A DNA stretch of 7,126 bases from Bacillota bacterium (GTDB lineage Bacteria > Bacillota > Clostridia > Christensenellales > Pumilibacteraceae). The stretch's first letter is position 1; each line of letters opens with the position of its first letter. Shown piece after piece: positions 6,481 to 7,126 of the stretch. The translations under genes and the position numbers were made by a program. Location of the stretch: the NCBI GenBank assembly GCA_009787685.1, contig WQSV01000072.1, forward strand, positions 1 to 7,126. Reading direction: 5' to 3'. The notes below the pieces were generated by a model. The model had not been told where the DNA came from, did not search any database, and saw only the letters and a list, made by a program, of their open reading frames with translations.

Positions 6481-6498
6481 CCCATAACTTGTTATGGG
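6481..6498. repeat. Small perfect hairpin at the edge of repeat copy B
   Basis: CCCATAAC and GTTATGGG pair perfectly around TT. It forms the left boundary of copy B and is not kept in copy A, where the matching bases read CCGCAACTTGTCATGA. Confidence 0.6.
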
Positions 6499-6622
6499 AG
6501 GAGGCGTTGAGATTCAAAAATGCACCAGCAAAAAACCTTTAACAACAGATTTAGAATTTTTTAATATCTCATGCCTAGTTTCTGCTGAATGTTTAAAAAT
6601 AAGGAGGTGAGTTGTTCATAAT
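6484..6622 (-). repeat. Structured intergenic repeat, copy B (downstream of acyltransferase 2)
   Basis: Homologous to copy A: the 16 bases ATTCAAAAATGCACCA are identical, and similarity continues to CATAAT at 6617-6622. The stem joins 6502-6520 to 6557-6576 with about 17 pairs. Several pairs differ from copy A on both sides yet still pair. The outer part of the copy A stem is missing here. It lies 64-202 nt after the acyltransferase 2 stop and upstream of the acyltransferase 1 promoter, so it should not be in the acyltransferase 1 mRNA. The rest of the 312-bp gap 6374-6685 holds that promoter and palindrome, and no gene. Confidence 0.55.
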
Positions 6623-6685
6623 CTGCGCAAATTACTGCGTGGCGCTTGATTGGGCAATAAGAGGGAAGCTTTCCTTTTCGTTAGT

Positions 6686-7126
6686 TTATGCGTTTGCAGT
6701 CTTTTCTAGTATTGTTTCTAGAACTGACTTTCTCTCGCCTTCTTCGCCTTCAATTTTTTCAGGAACATGGTCAAACATGAATTCATGGGCATTTTCTTTT
6801 GTCACGTTTCGAAGTGAATTGCAATAGTTCATAAAAATATTGACGATTTCCTCATCTGTGAAGCTTTTGGAAAGCTCTTGATAATAAAGCGGTTCACCAA
6901 CAATCAACTTCTTTGGACGTTTTTCATAACGACAAGTGTAGATTGGGATGTCGACTCCGTGACGTTTATAGTAAAGTTTTGATAAATGCAAAAATCCTGC
7001 ATACATACTTTTGAGAATATATTCATAGCCTTCTTTCGAATCTTCTGGAAAAATCACGACTGGCAAGTCATTTTCAAGACATTTGACCGACCATTTTAGA
7101 GTGTGGCGAATTCTTTGGTCATAATA
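6686..7126 (-). CDS. PlsC/LPLAT-like acyltransferase family protein, copy 2 (5' end beyond right edge)
   Basis: 146 C-terminal codons plus the TAA stop are visible, and the frame is open to the right edge. A start at an internal TTG (7066) would be wrong, because the frame continues upstream with YYDQRIRHTLKW, exactly as in copy 1. Seen: VVIFPEDSKEG (motif 3, FPED instead of FPEG), VDIPIYTCRY (motif 4), and SKSFTDEEIVNIF. Over the 121 comparable residues up to the FD-x-V segment I count 22 differences from copy 1, about 82% identity. The tails then diverge. Motif 1 is outside the window, so whether this copy keeps H-x4-D is unknown. The downstream hairpin region (copy B) matches the one after copy 1, so gene and 3' region were probably duplicated together. 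Confidence 0.8.
   Translation of the reverse strand, partial: YYDQRIRHTLKWSVKCLENDLPVVIFPEDSKEGYEYILKSMYAGFLHLSKLYYKRHGVDIPIYTCRYEKRPKKLIVGEPLYYQELSKSFTDEEIVNIFMNYCNSLRNVTKENAHEFMFDHVPEKIEGEEGERKSVLETILEKTANA
7080..7126 (-). repeat. 47-bp exact repeat shared by the two acyltransferase genes (copy in gene 2)
   Basis: Identical to 5910-5956. The match reaches the window edge, so its true length is unknown. Confidence 0.9.

Noticed and set aside
6601..6827. Strong Shine-Dalgarno-like AAGGAGGTGA on the plus strand (anti-SD-like on the minus), followed by a 71-codon frame from TTG
   Set aside because: The spacing to TTG is too short, most of the frame is antisense to acyltransferase 2, and the matching site in copy A reads AAGGATTTTG, so it is not conserved.
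1..7126. CRISPR array, tRNA, rRNA, insertion sequence or attachment site
   Set aside because: I found no regularly spaced repeats, no tRNA-like cloverleaf, and no transposase or integrase coding sequence.

Overview
The window looks like chromosomal DNA from an AT-rich Bacillota, most likely an uncultured gut Clostridia. This rests on the AT-rich intergenic DNA, the A/T-ending codons, AGGAG-type ribosome binding sites before some genes, a clostridial-type single-stranded DNA-binding protein, an AsnO-type asparagine synthetase and a PdaB/YlxY-like deacetylase. All five visible stop codons are TAA or TAG. I cannot name a genus.

Layout, left to right. (1) 1-235, minus: the first 78 residues of a single-stranded DNA-binding protein, cut by the left edge. 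(2) 349-1218, minus: a membrane-anchored NodB-fold (polysaccharide deacetylase family) protein that has lost most metal and catalytic residues. (3) 1219-1427: a divergent control region with a good plus-strand promoter, a 16-bp palindrome in its spacer, a terminator-like hairpin and a second -10 box. (4) 1428-3119, plus: an AsnO-type asparagine synthetase with an intact synthetase half but a shortened, probably inactive glutaminase half. (5) 3120-3381: a convergent intergenic region with a perfect 18-bp terminator stem. (6) 3382-5235, minus: a secreted, probably lipid-anchored beta-helix glycoside hydrolase of the GH28/GH49 type. (7) 5501-6373 and 6686-7126, minus: two tandem paralogues of a PlsC-like acyltransferase, about 80% identical; the second runs off the right edge.

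The intergenic DNA downstream of each acyltransferase copy is homologous to the other and folds into a long imperfect hairpin. Several of its base pairs appear to have changed in a compensatory way between the copies. The duplicated unit is therefore gene plus 3' structured region, and it may continue past the right edge. A 47-bp exact match inside the two genes suggests recent gene conversion.

The genes do not form one obvious pathway. Themes are the cell envelope (deacetylase-like protein, acyltransferases), exported glycan breakdown (hydrolase) and amino-acid supply (asparagine synthetase). The most unusual trait is that three unrelated enzyme families here (deacetylase, glutaminase domain, acyltransferase) each lack hallmark catalytic residues while keeping fold-level conservation and open frames. 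The best candidates for something undescribed are the paired acyltransferase-hairpin units and the pseudo-glutaminase asparagine synthetase.
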